From assembly GCA_031278255.1 (NCBI GenBank), contig JAITKU010000098.1, positions 1-5,213 on the forward strand: 5,213 bases of DNA, in the 5' to 3' direction. The position numbers and the translations under genes are program-made. Numbering within the stretch: position 1 is the stretch's first letter; the number at the start of each line of letters is the position of its first letter. Origin of the DNA: Eubacteriales Family XIII. Incertae Sedis bacterium (GTDB lineage Bacteria > Bacillota > Clostridia > Peptostreptococcales > Anaerovoracaceae). Under the pieces are notes generated by a model. The model saw nothing but the letters and a program-made list of their open reading frames with translations. It made no database searches and was not told where the DNA came from. Below are positions 4,547 to 5,213 of the stretch, in pieces.

Positions 4547-5213
4547 CTACCTGCCGACGAGCCCCATCTCGTTGACGATCTTGTTGACCGCCTCATCGAG
4601 CACGGTGAAGAAGCGGACGGCGGCATTGTAAGACTTCTGGTAGGCCATCAGCGCCACACCCTCCTCGTCGAGACTGACGCCCGAAACGGACTCCCGCGCC
4701 GTGAACAGCGTGGTCATGACGTAGCCCGAGGTGTCCGAATAATTCTTGTAGAGGGACACGTCGAGACCCAGCGTCGCGTTGACGCCCGTGAAGTATTCCT
4801 CCAAGGTGCCGTTGAATATCGCGTTCGGGTGCTTGCTCGCGTCGCCGTCGCGGTAGAAGGCGAAGCCCTGCTCTATGGCGACGATCATGCGGCCGACGTT
4901 CTCGCCCTCGGAGTCGTCGCCGGGCTGCGTGACCGTCAGGCGCATCGGGTCGTCGAGCCATTCCTGCGATATCTTTATGTTGGCGGCCGTGACGACGGTC
5001 GAGCCGTCTATCGTCGTGAAGAGCGGGCGCTCCTCGTTCTTGTAGGCGGCGACGGTGTCGTCCCACTTGGTCTTGTCGAAAACGGCGGTACCCGCGGGCT
5101 TATTCGCGTCGTCAATGTCGAGCTGCGGATCGTAATACGGGTCCGTGGGATCGTAGGCCGTATTGGCGGTGTTGCCGTCGGCAAGCGTTTGGGACGACAC
5201 GAGGAAGGAGCGC
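4547..5213 (-). CDS. flgK: Flagellar hook-associated protein FlgK (HAP1), 5' end outside window
   Basis: Exported protein forming the junction ring next to the hook. Only the last 221 residues are present; the frame is open to the window edge, and the GTG at 5200 is an internal Val codon. Conserved FlgK features appear in order (residues counted from the window edge): TAANIKIS and WLDDPMRL (75-92), a linker, EEYFTGVNATLGLDVS (about 138-153), then the hallmark helix ESVSGVSLDEEGVALMAYQKSYNAAVRFF (174-202) and the terminal VLDEAVNKIVNEMG. The protein ends MGLVGR, slightly beyond the usual NRMG-type end. Residues 17-59 carry the module shared with FlgL, directly before the conserved LFTTIDGS segment. 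flgL follows after 23 bases. The C-terminal match is strong, so identification is secure; overall size is unknown. Confidence 0.94.
   Translation of the reverse strand, partial: RSFLVSSQTLADGNTANTAYDPTDPYYDPQLDIDDANKPAGTAVFDKTKWDDTVAAYKNEERPLFTTIDGSTVVTAANIKISQEWLDDPMRLTVTQPGDDSEGENVGRMIVAIEQGFAFYRDGDASKHPNAIFNGTLEEYFTGVNATLGLDVSLYKNYSDTSGYVMTTLFTARESVSGVSLDEEGVALMAYQKSYNAAVRFFTVLDEAVNKIVNEMGLVGR
5036..5164 (-). repeat. FlgK copy of the NTAYD/DPxYDP module
   Basis: Encodes NTAYDPTDPYYDPQLD and then a seven-residue insert plus GTAVFDKTKW and AAYKN. It parallels FlgL residues 296-332. In both proteins the module lies shortly before the conserved C-terminal region. Confidence 0.8.

Overview
The window holds the late-flagellar (hook-filament junction and filament) gene cluster of a Gram-positive bacterium, most likely a fairly GC-rich member of the Clostridia. 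Every supported gene lies on the minus strand. In transcription order, from high to low coordinate, they are flgK (5' end outside the window), flgL, a DUF6470/YviE-like gene, fliW, csrA and a flagellin gene (3' end outside the window). This order matches the Bacillus subtilis flgK-flgL-yviE-fliW-csrA-hag cluster. Strong AGGAGG-type ribosome binding sites, a Firmicutes-style flagellin N-terminus and a CsrA paired with FliW all fit a Firmicutes host. Genus or species cannot be read from this sequence.

Region by region: 4547-5213 is the C-terminal part of FlgK. FlgL (3264-4523) follows 23 bases downstream. A 184-base AT-rich gap (3080-3263) carries a plausible housekeeping (sigma-A) promoter. 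Next come the DUF6470 gene (2477-3079), fliW (1958-2455) and csrA (1716-1955), which are tightly packed. A 522-base gap (1194-1715) contains no credible gene but much regulatory structure: three hairpins and a 26-bp tandem repeat after csrA, a first sigma-28 (SigD/FliA-type) promoter, an intrinsic terminator, a second and better sigma-28 promoter, and a roughly 225-base GGA-rich folded leader ahead of the flagellin start. The flagellin gene (1-1193) is complete at its N-terminus and runs off the window as its C-terminal D1/D0 region begins.

Working together: FlgK and FlgL form the two junction rings between hook and filament, and flagellin polymerises beyond them. In B. subtilis, CsrA represses flagellin mRNA translation, FliW sequesters CsrA, and free cytoplasmic flagellin binds FliW, so flagellin synthesis follows export. 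All parts of that switch are here, and the flagellin leader offers several candidate CsrA sites.

The least expected observations are (a) an Asp/Tyr/Pro-rich module shared by the adjacent FlgK and FlgL, with its core motif recurring in the DUF6470 protein, (b) two sigma-28 promoters separated by a terminator, so that the upstream one should make only an RNA of about 50 bases, and (c) GGA motifs displayed in hairpin loops of the flagellin leader.
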